Source: a virus. From it: a DNA stretch of 20,378 bases. Below are positions 7,063 to 14,174 of this stretch, piece after piece. The notes beneath the pieces were generated by a model that saw nothing but the letters and a program-made list of their open reading frames with translations, made no database searches and had not been told where the DNA came from. The translations under genes and the position numbers were made by a program. The DNA lies in the IMG/VR virus record IMGVR_UViG_3300050821_012639, positions 1-20,378 of that record; one strand, 5' to 3'. The stretch's first letter is position 1. Each line of letters starts with the position of its first letter.

Positions 7063-7248
7063 ATGGTTCGCCTTCCCATCCTGATCGAGAAAGACCTGAA
7101 CGTCCGTATCGGCGCCGCCGCTGTTCGGCTTACGCCGAGCCAGGCGATGCAGGCCGCCGAGCAGCTCATCCGCAAGGGCACGAGGGCGATGATGGTCGAG
7201 GAAGCGCTGACCGAACCACCTAAGCGGCCGCGTCGCCAGGCTCATTGA
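7063..7248 (+). CDS. Small hypothetical protein
   Basis: A 61-residue protein starting at ATG 7063 with GGGAG eight bases upstream. The pattern is a short strand (RLPILIEKDLNVRI), a long helix (SQAMQAAEQLIRKGTRAMMVEEAL) and a basic tail (PPKRPRRQAH). No family was recognised. It ends 29 bases before the next start and shares the transcription unit of its neighbours. The first start after the GTTTCACAC repeats is that of this gene. Confidence 0.55.
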   Translation: MVRLPILIEKDLNVRIGAAAVRLTPSQAMQAAEQLIRKGTRAMMVEEALTEPPKRPRRQAH

Positions 7249-7277
7249 CCCACGCATCATTTTCTTGGAGCAACCTC

Positions 7278-7595
7278 ATGAGAAACCTTTCTCGGCCGGC
7301 CTCCTCTTCGCGACTTGCCACGCGCGGAGTTGATCAGCGCCGAGCGAGCCCCCCGCCGGCAAACGGCGGCCGGCGGGGGCGTTTCGACCATCTGGGGAAC
7401 TTGGTCGACTACGGCGGCGGCGGGTCGAGGCTCAACAAGCCGCAAATACAAGCCATGTGGAGTGCTGCCTTCGCGACGGTCGGTGTCACCGCCAGCGAGA
7501 ACAATCGATCCAGCAGCTCGCGGCCTGCGAAGAACGGCGCTGCTTCGGAGTGGGATCGCGCACTCGTCAGAGCAGGACTGATCAAGGTGCGCTGA
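7278..7595 (+). CDS. Hypothetical low-complexity protein
   Basis: A 105-residue protein. ATG 7278 is chosen because GGAG ends seven bases upstream; a TTG at 7245 would lengthen it by 11 residues. The N-terminal half is rich in Arg, Ser, Pro and Gly, with no predicted fold. The C-terminal part (IQAMWSAAFATVGV, then SEWDRALVRAGLIKVR) looks helical. The minus strand is also open here, but the plus frame has the ribosome site and fits between two close neighbours. Function is unknown. Confidence 0.45.
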   Translation: MRNLSRPASSSRLATRGVDQRRASPPPANGGRRGRFDHLGNLVDYGGGGSRLNKPQIQAMWSAAFATVGVTASENNRSSSSRPAKNGAASEWDRALVRAGLIKVR

Positions 7596-7601
7596 GCCAT
7601 C

Positions 7602-7895
7602 ATGTCCTTGACCTTCGAGATCGATGACCTACCCGTCGAGATCGTCGATCGGCGCGCCAAGCTCGCCCTAGTTCTCGGGAAGCATCGGGACCTGCGGGAG
7701 CAATTCGCCGAGGCCGCTCTCGAAATGGACGAGGCGACGCTCGCAGACGTTCGCGCTCGGCTTGCCGATGCTGATGAAAAGATCGAGGCAGCGTACGTGG
7801 GCCTGCGCGATGCGACGCAACGCTTCGGCGCGAACGTGTGCGCGGCCATTCGGTCGCTGCTCGAAGAACCAGAACCAGCCCAACAGGGGATTTGA
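7602..7895 (+). CDS. Hypothetical helical protein
   Basis: A 97-residue, acidic, mainly alpha-helical protein starting at ATG 7602, six bases after the previous stop. It opens with a short strand-like part (SLTFEIDDLPVEIV) followed by long helices around RDLREQFAEAALEMDEATLADVRARL and a C-terminal helix with QRFGANVCAAIRSLLEE. Its size and helical content are in the range of head-tail adaptor or tail assembly chaperone proteins, but no motif supports either. It ends two bases before the next ATG, so the two are probably co-translated. Confidence 0.6.
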   Translation: MSLTFEIDDLPVEIVDRRAKLALVLGKHRDLREQFAEAALEMDEATLADVRARLADADEKIEAAYVGLRDATQRFGANVCAAIRSLLEEPEPAQQGI

Positions 7896-7897
7896 CC

Positions 7898-8866
7898 ATG
7901 CTGATCATCATCACCGCGTTACCGAAAGAGGTCGAGGGACCACATGCCGAACTGGAGGCGGCGCTTGCCCGCCGCCGCGATCTGCAGCGTCGGGGAGTCG
8001 AGTCCGCAGCGGCGGAGCCGCCCGCGGCCAGTGCCCTAGAGGCGGCTCGGGCCGCTCTCGAGGATGCCGAGCTGGATTTCGCCCTCGCGACCGATGAGGA
8101 TGAGAAGGCGCTGCGCCAGGTGCGCGATCGCCGTCGTCGCGAATTCCAGGAGGCCGAGGAATTCCTACAGCGTGTTCAGCAGCTGCGGCGTGGCATCGCG
8201 CAGCGCGCCGAACGCACCGATACCGAGATTTTGACCGATAAGGGTCCTTTCGACGCCGCCTGCGCGCCCTTCTGCAACGAGGTCCTGGCCGAATACCGCG
8301 AATTGCTTCGTCGCGCCGTGTTTGGCGGCGACGGGGCGATACCTCTCGCGCGGGCGTTGCGGCTTGGCTACGCGCTCCTTGATGCACTGCCGATGACGGG
8401 CACGCTCCGCTCCGTGCTCGACGAGGTCAATATTTCCGATATCGGTCCTGCACCCGGGCGCCCATTTCCGCACTTCATCAAGGGCGCCGCGGCTTGGCCC
8501 GATGACGATGATCGCGCCGGCGTTTCGCTTCGGCGCTGGCAGGACGACGCGGAGATTGTCGCGCTGCACGCTCTCCTAAAGCCGTTTGGCGCTACCTACA
8601 CGATGGCGACCGCGCAGGTTCGCCAGATAGAGGCGAAGCGGGCGAGGGAAGCGCAGGCCGCGCCGGCGTCGGCGAAAGCGTCGCACCTACCGCGGCCGAA
8701 GACGGTGTCCGCAGAGGAGTTCATGGCCTCGCAGCCGACCGCTGAGGAACACCGCGCGATCATGCAAAAGGAAAACCTGGAGCGCATCGAGAAGAACAGG
8801 GTTTACCCGCCGCTGGGCGAAACGACGTTCCACGGCAACCCGCGCTTCGCCGGTCAGAGGATCTAG
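7898..8866 (+). CDS. Hypothetical coiled-coil protein
   Basis: A 322-residue protein starting at ATG 7898, with AGGGG eight bases upstream. Residues 15-120 are an almost continuous charged helix with heptad-like spacing and an Ala-rich, acidic middle (ARAALEDAELDFALATDEDE). Residues 120-250 look globular, with FDAACAPFCNEVLAEYREL and PFPHFIKGAAAWPDDDDRAG. The C-terminal 70 residues are charged and low in complexity, ending YPPLGETTFHGNPRFAGQRI. It sits where a phage of this type would have portal, protease or scaffold genes. The long helix could suit a scaffold, but nothing proves that. Confidence 0.65.
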   Translation: MLIIITALPKEVEGPHAELEAALARRRDLQRRGVESAAAEPPAASALEAARAALEDAELDFALATDEDEKALRQVRDRRRREFQEAEEFLQRVQQLRRGIAQRAERTDTEILTDKGPFDAACAPFCNEVLAEYRELLRRAVFGGDGAIPLARALRLGYALLDALPMTGTLRSVLDEVNISDIGPAPGRPFPHFIKGAAAWPDDDDRAGVSLRRWQDDAEIVALHALLKPFGATYTMATAQVRQIEAKRAREAQAAPASAKASHLPRPKTVSAEEFMASQPTAEEHRAIMQKENLERIEKNRVYPPLGETTFHGNPRFAGQRI

Positions 8867-8874
8867 GTCCTCAA

Positions 8875-9282
8875 ATGGCCGCCGTCGTCGCTCTCCACAG
8901 CCAAGAGGTCCTCCGCGCCCGACATCGCGCGGAGTGGACCAAGCATTTGTTCCTAACCCTGCGCTCGGCGCTCGGGGCTTGGCACGACGATGGGAATAAC
9001 GGCTGGACCGAGCTCGAGAAGCACCTCAGCGAGCAGCCGCTTCACCTTCGGAGCGCGACCCTGGGCGTGTGGCGGCGCTTGACCGAGGTCATCGAGGACC
9101 TCGGCGCCGCTGGGGGTGATGTCGCTATTACCGTCGCTATTACCGACGCTATTGCCGGTCGCCGCCGCGCTGTCAGCAGGGCATGCCTCTTCGATGAGCT
9201 GGGGCGATTCGCGAACGAGCTCCTCGGCGTAATCCACGACGCAGAGGATGCACCCGACAGCGACAGAAAACCTACCGAGTAG
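8875..9282 (+). CDS. Hypothetical protein with internal 12-bp repeat
   Basis: A 135-residue helical protein starting at ATG 8875, nine bases after the previous gene. Helices lie around LRARHRAEWTKHLFLTLRSAL, LRSATLGVWRRLTEVIEDL and ACLFDELGRFANELLGVIHD. Between them, residues 83-94 are encoded by three tandem 12-base units, giving VAIT-VAIT-DAIA. It ends 11 bases before the baseplate hub gene. No family was recognised. Its place before the gpP-like gene might suggest a tail role, but this is only context. Confidence 0.6.
   Translation: MAAVVALHSQEVLRARHRAEWTKHLFLTLRSALGAWHDDGNNGWTELEKHLSEQPLHLRSATLGVWRRLTEVIEDLGAAGGDVAITVAITDAIAGRRRAVSRACLFDELGRFANELLGVIHDAEDAPDSDRKPTE
9121..9156 (+). repeat. 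Tandem 12-bp repeat, three units
   Basis: GTCGCTATTACC occurs twice without change (9121-9144), followed by GACGCTATTGCC (9145-9156). The unit is a multiple of three, so unit number can change without breaking the reading frame of the host gene. It probably arose by slippage. Confidence 0.7.
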
Positions 9283-9293
9283 CCGAGGGGGAT

Positions 9294-10424
9294 ATGCAGA
9301 GTACCGCGAGCGATGTCATCACGGTCAAGTCGAACGGCCAGGCGATTGGCGGCTGGACCGGCGCCAGGGTCACGCGTGGGATCGAGCGGTTGCCCTCGGG
9401 CGTGGCCCTCGAATTCACCGAGCTCTACCCGGGCCAAGCCTCTCCTGCCGTCATCGACCCCGGTAACACGGTCCAGGTCTATCTCGGGCCCGATCTGATC
9501 CTCACCGGCTACGCGAACCTCTATTGGCCGCACGAAGACCAAGGCACGCACATCGTCCGCGCCGAGGCGAGGTCAAAGACGCAGGACCTCGTCGATTGTT
9601 CGCTCGCTCCACCGGCGGCACTGCCGCCCTGGTATTTTCACGCTGCTTCGTTCAAGGCGATCGCCGAGCAGCTCTGCAACCCGTTCAAGATCCAGGTCGT
9701 TATGCCGGACGGGGATGTGTCGCTGATCACGGCGCCGAATGGCGCGTCGATCCCGCCCTTCTCTGTCAATCCAGGAGAGACGCCGGCCGAGCTTCTCGAG
9801 TACATGGCTCGGACCGTCCAGCTCCTGATGTATGATGACCCGCAAGGGCGTCTCGTGCTTGCGAAGGTCGGCACGACGCGAGCGGGTTCATCTCTGGTCG
9901 AGGGTGTGAACTGCGAGGTCGCGGAAGCAAGGTTGTCCGACGATCAGCGCTACTCTCAGATTTATGTCGTCGGCCAAGCGCCGGTGAAGGGTTCGGTCCC
10001 GCCGGTCCTCAATATCGAGGCGTCAGCGCAGGACACTGGCGTAAAGCGCTACCGGCCCAAATTGATCGTGATGGATATGCCGGGACCTGATCTGCGGTTC
10101 GCTCAGCAGCGCGCGAATTGGGAAGTCAGCCGCCGGATCGGTCGATCGATGATCGTCGACGTGACGGTGACCGGTTGGCGCGACGGCAACGGCGCGCTTT
10201 GGACGCCCAATACGATTACGAACTGTTCGCTGCCGAGCATGAAGGTCGAGCGCGACATGCTCATCGCCGAGGTTGCGTGGCTGATGAGCGATGCCGGACA
10301 AACCGCCCTCTTGACGCTGATGCCGCCTGAGGGCTTCCAGCCGCAGCCTTTCTATTTCAACCTATTGCCGGGCTACCAAGACCCGTCACCGACCGAAACG
10401 CGGCCAGAAAATTTGGGGACGTAA
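9294..10424 (+). CDS. Phage baseplate hub protein, Mu gpP (gp44) family
   Basis: A 376-residue protein of the contractile-tail baseplate hub, which joins tail tube to spike. The N-terminal beta-rich domain starts VKSNGQAIGGWTGARVTRGI and continues with FTELYPG, the typical opening of Mu gpP-like proteins, followed by VYLGPDLILTGYANLY. A middle domain holds AIAEQLCNPFKIQV and ETPAELLEYMARTVQLLMYD. The C-terminal part has GNGALWTPNTITNCSLPSM, usual for the last gpP domain. Length matches the family. ATG 9294 has AGGGGG upstream, and the stop directly precedes the ATG of the spike gene. The sheath, tube, tape-measure and other baseplate genes normally found beside it are absent. Confidence 0.85.
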   Translation: MQSTASDVITVKSNGQAIGGWTGARVTRGIERLPSGVALEFTELYPGQASPAVIDPGNTVQVYLGPDLILTGYANLYWPHEDQGTHIVRAEARSKTQDLVDCSLAPPAALPPWYFHAASFKAIAEQLCNPFKIQVVMPDGDVSLITAPNGASIPPFSVNPGETPAELLEYMARTVQLLMYDDPQGRLVLAKVGTTRAGSSLVEGVNCEVAEARLSDDQRYSQIYVVGQAPVKGSVPPVLNIEASAQDTGVKRYRPKLIVMDMPGPDLRFAQQRANWEVSRRIGRSMIVDVTVTGWRDGNGALWTPNTITNCSLPSMKVERDMLIAEVAWLMSDAGQTALLTLMPPEGFQPQPFYFNLLPGYQDPSPTETRPENLGT

Positions 10425-10994
10425 ATGAACCCGCGACTTTGGGATACCTATGACCAGGCTGATCGGTTGCACTTCCGCCAGCGGAACATGCTGGGACATG
10501 GCACTGTCACCCTCGTCGATGACACAGGGCCAGTCCAAGACCTGCAGTACGAGGGATATCCGACCGAGCTCCGCTACGCTGGCAACTACCACCCGCTAGG
10601 CCTCGTCTCAGTGCCCCTACAGGGCGCGACGCTGTTTACTCTCCACCAGGGCGGGCAGCGGGCCTTTAACTCCGTCGTCGGCGTCATGGACGCTCGCTAT
10701 CGGCCGACTAGTCATCAGCCGGGCGAGTTCTCGCTCTACATGGTCGACGGGGCCGGCAATGACGGCGCCGGCGGGACCATGTGGCAGATCCTGCAAGGGC
10801 TGATGGGGGCTGTCTGCAAGCTCTTCGGCAAGACGATGGTGATTGGCGACGGCACCAACACCACGATGATCGACGTCTATGGCAAGACCTCGGTGACCAT
10901 CCACAGCCCGAGCATCAACCTGACGAATGGCGGGGTCCCGAGCCCGGTCGTCACGTTGGCTGGGCCGTCGACCGTGGTTCGCGCGGATGCCTAG
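10425..10994 (+). CDS. Phage baseplate spike protein, Mu gp45 / gpV family
   Basis: A 189-residue membrane-piercing spike of a contractile tail. The N-terminal part (YEGYPTELRYAGNYHPLGL, then GGQRAFNSVVGVMDARYRP) is the OB-fold-like domain of Mu gp45. The C-terminal 60 residues become a regular beta-helix (GKTMVIGDGTNTTMIDVYG, SVTIHSPSINL, PSPVVTLAGPSTVV) that would form the trimeric needle. It starts at the base after the hub gene stop, and both proteins belong to one complex. The next baseplate genes of Mu (gp46, gp47, gp48) do not follow; the block ends here. Confidence 0.85.
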   Translation: MNPRLWDTYDQADRLHFRQRNMLGHGTVTLVDDTGPVQDLQYEGYPTELRYAGNYHPLGLVSVPLQGATLFTLHQGGQRAFNSVVGVMDARYRPTSHQPGEFSLYMVDGAGNDGAGGTMWQILQGLMGAVCKLFGKTMVIGDGTNTTMIDVYGKTSVTIHSPSINLTNGGVPSPVVTLAGPSTVVRADA

Positions 10995-11247
10995 TCGATT
11001 GCGATGAACGTCTTCATCTGCGACGGGTGCGTCGTGCTCGATGGGAAAATGGTAGGATGCTAATTGAGTGGTAGCCCGTGGGATGTCACCGATGAGGGCG
11101 GGGCGCTATGCGACAAATCGAATCCGCGCTCGATCGCCGGTTTGCCCGTCGGAGATGCCGGGTGAGGCTATCCCCCCGACGTCGATCGGAAACATTTGCG
11201 GAATGTCTGGTCGGCTGCCATCGATGCCGGATCGATCAGAGTTCATA
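10995..11247. promoter_or_regulatory. Gap between spike gene and Panacea gene, with two inverted repeats
   Basis: These 253 bases hold no convincing gene; very short frames are present but lack ribosome sites. Two perfect inverted repeats with five-base spacers stand before the Panacea gene: ACATT-TGCGG-AATGT (11192-11206) and ATCGAT-GCCGG-ATCGAT (11220-11236). The second ends 11 bases before the start codon, where a repressor would block transcription or translation. Autoregulation by the downstream pair is a reasonable inference. Confidence 0.4.
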
Positions 11248-11763
11248 ATGATGGCGTTGCGTGCTCCGTACGATGGGCGAGCCGTGGCCAATCTCCTACT
11301 GGATGTCGCAGAGGAGCACGGGGAATTTCTAACTCAGCTTTCGCTCTACAAGATCTTGTATTTTGCTCAGGGCTGGTACCTAGTAGAAAAGGGACAACCA
11401 TTAGTAAAACAAGATTTCGAGGCGTGGAAATACGGTCCAGTGATCAAGGCTGTTAGAGATGAATTTCACTCATTTGGCGATCGACCCATTAGAACACGGG
11501 CCCTAAAGCTAGATATTTATTCAGGAAATAAAATCGAGATCAAACCTGAATTCCCTGATGAAGACAGGCGCTTCGTTAGCAATATCTACCTCGTGTATCA
11601 CGTACACGATGCCTGGAAATTATCCGAGATGACGCATGAAAGGGGGTCACCCTGGGATCGCCTGTGGAACACAGCGCTGCCAATTGGGCGCCTGGCTCTC
11701 AGACTGCGTAACGACGATATCAAAGCGCACTTTGATGGCCTCCCCAAACGACTTCGGGTATGA
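11248..11763 (+). CDS. Panacea-domain (DUF4065, SocA/PanA-like) antitoxin
   Basis: A 171-residue protein with the Panacea domain, found in antitoxins that neutralise many unrelated toxins and in phage-associated proteins. Diagnostic segments are YDGRAVANLLLDVAEEHG, then LSLYKILYFAQGWYLVEKG (about residues 30-48) and FEAWKYGPVIKAVRDEFHS. These match the K-hhYFAqgw and AW.yGPV patterns of the family. The domain fills most of the protein, ending with ERGSPWDRLWN. ATG 11248 or the adjacent ATG 11251 fits the usual family start; the frame open upstream to 11068 looks non-coding. The gene is AT-richer than its neighbours, a sign of separate acquisition. Another gene begins 30 bases downstream, the usual antitoxin-then-toxin arrangement. 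Confidence 0.85.
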   Translation: MMALRAPYDGRAVANLLLDVAEEHGEFLTQLSLYKILYFAQGWYLVEKGQPLVKQDFEAWKYGPVIKAVRDEFHSFGDRPIRTRALKLDIYSGNKIEIKPEFPDEDRRFVSNIYLVYHVHDAWKLSEMTHERGSPWDRLWNTALPIGRLALRLRNDDIKAHFDGLPKRLRV

Positions 11764-11793
11764 TCGAGTGATCGCCTCTCCCGGAGCTTCGGT

Positions 11794-12540
11794 ATGGCTG
11801 GAGTTCTTTTTCTTAACGTCCTCGATGTTGCTCGCGCTCTAGGTTTCAGCCCGCTAAGTGCGACCCCAGAGCAGGTGGCCGAGTGGCTTGCGAACGAATA
11901 CAACACTAACCGCGGCGGAGGCTTCAATTATGATCCGGCCATCCGCGCTACATTTGACTTGTTTAGGGGTGCCATAACCGCGGAGAGAGCTATCGAATAC
12001 TGTGGAACCCTGGGGAATCCGAAAGGTCGAAAGGCGAATACGGAGGCGATTGCTGAGGTCTGCCCCTACGCAGTCGACAATATTTCGACCTGCTATCACA
12101 TCGGGTTCACCGCGGTCGCAGTAGGACGATTCGCGGACTCCACGGTCTACATCGGCATCAAAGCGCCGATGGTTCGCGTGAACCGGCGCGAAGCTTTTGT
12201 CGTGATGCCGGGTTTCCGGAAGGGTCATAGACCGACGGAAGTGCAAATCGATCTTGCTTGCTCAATCGCACTGGCAACCTTTGCTCGTGATGATTTTGCA
12301 GGAGCAGACTTCGAGTATCTGTATGCGGGTCCCGGCGCGAGCGGAAAGCGCGAGTTTCGGGCGATACTCGGCCGCGATCGAAAAATATTTGATCGCGACA
12401 GCATCGATTCGCTTCTCGACGTTTATGTGAATGGCGTCGCGCTTGCAGCGAAAGCGGGTGCCGACATCCGACCGCCTAAGATGGATGGCTATAGGATTAT
12501 TGATCCTCGTGAGCCCGGCTTCTGGGATTCTCCGGGGTGA
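11794..12540 (+). CDS. Unrecognised protein paired with Panacea; candidate toxin
   Basis: A 248-residue, probably soluble protein starting at ATG 11794, with GGAG eight bases upstream and 30 bases after the Panacea gene. A helical N-terminal third (VLDVARALGFSPLSATPEQV) precedes a central beta-rich part with YAVDNISTCYHIGFTAVAVG and VYIGIKAPMVRVN. After KREFRAILGRDRKIFDRDSI, the C-terminal part ends GYRIIDPREPGFWDSP. No Fic, RelA-like, RelE-like, PIN or other toxin motif known to me is visible. Panacea antitoxins are known to pair with many toxin folds, so position makes this a candidate toxin, perhaps of a new type. It could also be an unrelated cargo gene. Confidence 0.65.
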   Translation: MAGVLFLNVLDVARALGFSPLSATPEQVAEWLANEYNTNRGGGFNYDPAIRATFDLFRGAITAERAIEYCGTLGNPKGRKANTEAIAEVCPYAVDNISTCYHIGFTAVAVGRFADSTVYIGIKAPMVRVNRREAFVVMPGFRKGHRPTEVQIDLACSIALATFARDDFAGADFEYLYAGPGASGKREFRAILGRDRKIFDRDSIDSLLDVYVNGVALAAKAGADIRPPKMDGYRIIDPREPGFWDSPG

Positions 12541-12566
12541 TCAGGGAGTTCGACTAACTGGAGCAC

Positions 12567-12764
12567 TCACCTCGCCAATCGAGACAACAGTCGACGGATA
12601 GCCGGCGATAAGGGCTTTCCGGTTGCCACCAGGCGACGCTTCACCGGGCGGACCGGCAAAACTACGATTTCATCGCCTGTCGGCCGGCGTTGTTGCTCGC
12701 GTCGCAACTCCTCCATACGAGCGCGGATCGCGGCAAAATCGTCGGCAGCGCGCGGCTGTAGCAT
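12567..12764 (-). CDS. Small basic hypothetical protein
   Basis: A 65-residue protein on the minus strand, ATG 12764, with GAGGGG about seven bases upstream. It has a charged helix (DFAAIRARMEELRREQQRRP), a short strand (EIVVLPVRPVKRRLV) and a basic C-terminal helix (SPAIRRLLSRLAR). No family was recognised. It is the last of three closely spaced minus-strand genes and converges with the Panacea partner gene 26 bases away. Confidence 0.5.
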   Translation of the reverse strand: MLQPRAADDFAAIRARMEELRREQQRRPTGDEIVVLPVRPVKRRLVATGKPLSPAIRRLLSRLAR

Positions 12765-12815
12765 GTTTCCATCCCCTCATCTCTTTGTCCTTAGGGGAGC
12801 ACTCTAGCGCGCGCA

Positions 12816-13058
12816 TCAGTCGGGTTCATCAGGGATGTGTTCAGCGGGTGCGGAGGCGATTTCTTCGGCCTGAATTTCCCGCATCCGATCACCAATCGAG
12901 GCCAGATCCTTGAAGACACTCGTCGGTGTTGAGCGGGGCCGCGCCTCGACCCAGCGCGGAACGCAGGTCAACAGCGCGGTGAGAAACTCGCTGCTGTGGC
13001 CGCCGCACCAGCGGCAGATGCCGTCGATAAAATCATGTTCGCGGACCATCTCTTCCAC
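12816..13058 (-). CDS. Small hypothetical protein with CxxC motif
   Basis: An 80-residue protein read from GTG 13058; ATG 13049 is an alternative start. The N-terminal EHDFIDGICRWCGGHSSEF has a CRWC pair that may bind a metal together with nearby His residues. The C-terminal half is acidic and helical (FKDLASIGDRMREIQAEEIA). No family was recognised. The start lies six bases after the stop of a small membrane-peptide gene, so the two are probably coupled. Confidence 0.5.
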   Translation of the reverse strand: MEEMVREHDFIDGICRWCGGHSSEFLTALLTCVPRWVEARPRSTPTSVFKDLASIGDRMREIQAEEIASAPAEHIPDEPD

Positions 13059-13064
13059 CGGCCG

Positions 13065-13172
13065 TCACCGACCGATGAAAGCGTTAAACCAGAGGACCGC
13101 TGCTACGTATCCAACCCCCGCTACAAAGGCGACGCTTCCCAATCCAATCAATGTACCGGCAAACCATTTCAT
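13065..13172 (-). CDS. Single-span membrane peptide (35 residues)
   Basis: A minus-strand frame from ATG 13172 to TGA 13065 encoding 35 residues. After MKWFAG comes one hydrophobic helix (TLIGLGSVAFVAGVGYVAAV) and a short tail ending FNAFIGR. This is a clean transmembrane span with codon use like its neighbours. The ribosome site is weak. The following gene begins six bases after its stop. Upstream (13180-13260) the DNA is AT-rich and could hold the promoter of the three-gene unit. Confidence 0.45.
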   Translation of the reverse strand: MKWFAGTLIGLGSVAFVAGVGYVAAVLWFNAFIGR

Positions 13173-13378
13173 CCGAGATCGCCACAAATTTAATGGCCGT
13201 GGGTCAGCATTCGGCACAACCAATAAAATACACAAAGAATTTTATGCTTAATTCTTCGAGCTGTTGGCGCGCTTCCTGAGCAAGAGGTGGCGATCATCCA
13301 GTCGGAGCCAAATCCGTAGCTCGCGAGAAAATTAGCCCGGTATTTGATTTGGATTAACCATAAATTGTCTTGCACCTC

Positions 13379-13402
13379 CTCGACTAACTCCTCGTAGTCG
13401 AG
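13379..13402 (+). promoter_or_regulatory. Hairpin overlapping the ribosome site of the next gene
   Basis: CTCGACTA (13379-13386) pairs perfectly with TAGTCGAG (13395-13402) around an eight-base loop. The 3' arm contains most of the GAGG that could serve ATG 13407, so folding of the mRNA would limit translation. It has no U-run and is not a terminator. The remaining 13173-13378 region holds no gene I can support. Confidence 0.35.
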
Positions 13403-13406
13403 GCCG

Positions 13407-13604
13407 ATGAATGAGCTGACCGCCTTTAAGCACTACTTTGATGCCGTGGAGGCCGCGGAAACGCCAACGTGGCGCTCGGTCTTCATGCTGGGTTTGATGT
13501 GTGCTGCTGCAGTCAGTCATGGGAGTCTGGTGGCGTTTGTCGACGACACCGGTTACGGCACTGATTGGCCCGACCCTCGAACGACGGATGCACCTTCCCG
13601 ATGA
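13407..13604 (+). CDS. Small hypothetical membrane protein
   Basis: A 65-residue protein from ATG 13407. One hydrophobic segment (SVFMLGLMCAAAVSHGSLVA, about residues 24-43) is followed by a short acidic, Pro-containing tail (DDTGYGTDWPDPRTTD). The stop TGA overlaps the ATG of the next small gene as ATGA, which supports both as a coupled pair. A hairpin covers its ribosome site. The minus strand is also open here, so the call is moderate. Confidence 0.42.
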   Translation: MNELTAFKHYFDAVEAAETPTWRSVFMLGLMCAAAVSHGSLVAFVDDTGYGTDWPDPRTTDAPSR

Positions 13605-13753
13605 CCACTTTCGCCCCCGTCGGCAAGGTTGGCACCGGCATGCCCTACAGCGTGATCAGCACCAAGCGGCGCAAGGGTAATAAGCATGGCTCCGCGCTCG
13701 TCGGCCTCATCGTGCTCCTGGCCGTTTGCGCCTTGGTTTGGAAGCTGCTTTAG
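13601..13753 (+). CDS. Single-span membrane peptide (50 residues)
   Basis: A 50-residue protein with a polar N-terminus, a basic patch (STKRRKGNKHG) and a C-terminal transmembrane helix (ALVGLIVLLAVCALVWKLL). ATG 13601 overlaps the previous stop by four bases, so translation is probably by re-initiation. The basic stretch before a C-terminal anchor predicts the N-terminus in the cytoplasm. No family was recognised. The 265 bases after it, to 14018, hold no gene I can support on either strand. Confidence 0.45.
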   Translation: MTTFAPVGKVGTGMPYSVISTKRRKGNKHGSALVGLIVLLAVCALVWKLL

Positions 13754-14018
13754 CCTGGCGTCTTCCGGGTTGTTCCCGCTCTGCTATCGATTGGTGGAAC
13801 CGCCGACGGACGCGCGCCTCGAGAGCGAGACGTGCTCGCCTTTGGCGAAATCGGGCCCATCGTACGCGCAGATCATAGAACCAGACGCGCGCGAGCAACG
13901 GCCCCTACTTGTGGATTTGGACGAGTCGATAGCGCTCCATTTGGCGTAGAGCATAGGTCACGAGGGAGGAGCTGCGCGAGCGGCTTGCGACCGCCCGGCG
14001 ACCGCAGCGCCCATTTGT

Positions 14019-14174
14019 TTACAGCTCGTTGTTAAGGAGCGTTTGCCTCAAGGCACGCTCGTAGGTAGATGGGTTCCATACACCTCTGATCCCGACCGAC
14101 ACGAGAAACAGGGTCACGGCCACCATGGCGACGATCCACGCCTTGCTAAGCGCGTGCAGTTGATACTCCGACAA
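14019..14174 (-). CDS. Single-span membrane peptide (51 residues, TTG start)
   Basis: On the minus strand, TTG 14174 is preceded six bases upstream by AGGAG, a near-ideal ribosome site, and opens a 51-residue frame to TAA 14019. The protein has a polar start (SEYQLHALSK), a clear membrane helix (AWIVAMVAVTLFLVSVGI) and a charged tail (WNPSTYERALRQTLLNNEL). There is no ATG in the frame upstream. It diverges from the plus-strand gene at 14400. Function is unknown. Confidence 0.5.
   Translation of the reverse strand: MSEYQLHALSKAWIVAMVAVTLFLVSVGIRGVWNPSTYERALRQTLLNNEL

Noticed and set aside
7409-7849. 146-codon minus-strand frame rich in Arg, Ser and Ala
   Set aside because: It spans two plus-strand genes that have starts, ribosome sites and tight spacing; its composition is typical of antisense frames.
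11004-11063. 19-codon frame with three Cys after the spike gene
   Set aside because: No ribosome site and no neighbour coupling; possibly the eroded edge of the tail block, but not supportable.
13190-13375. 61-codon minus-strand frame from GTG
   Set aside because: The ribosome site overlaps the start codon itself, composition is not convincing, and the AT-rich part more likely holds a promoter.
13707-13898. 63-codon basic minus-strand frame from TTG
   Set aside because: Weak start and overlap with the oppositely oriented membrane-peptide gene; it looks somewhat protein-like but support is too thin.
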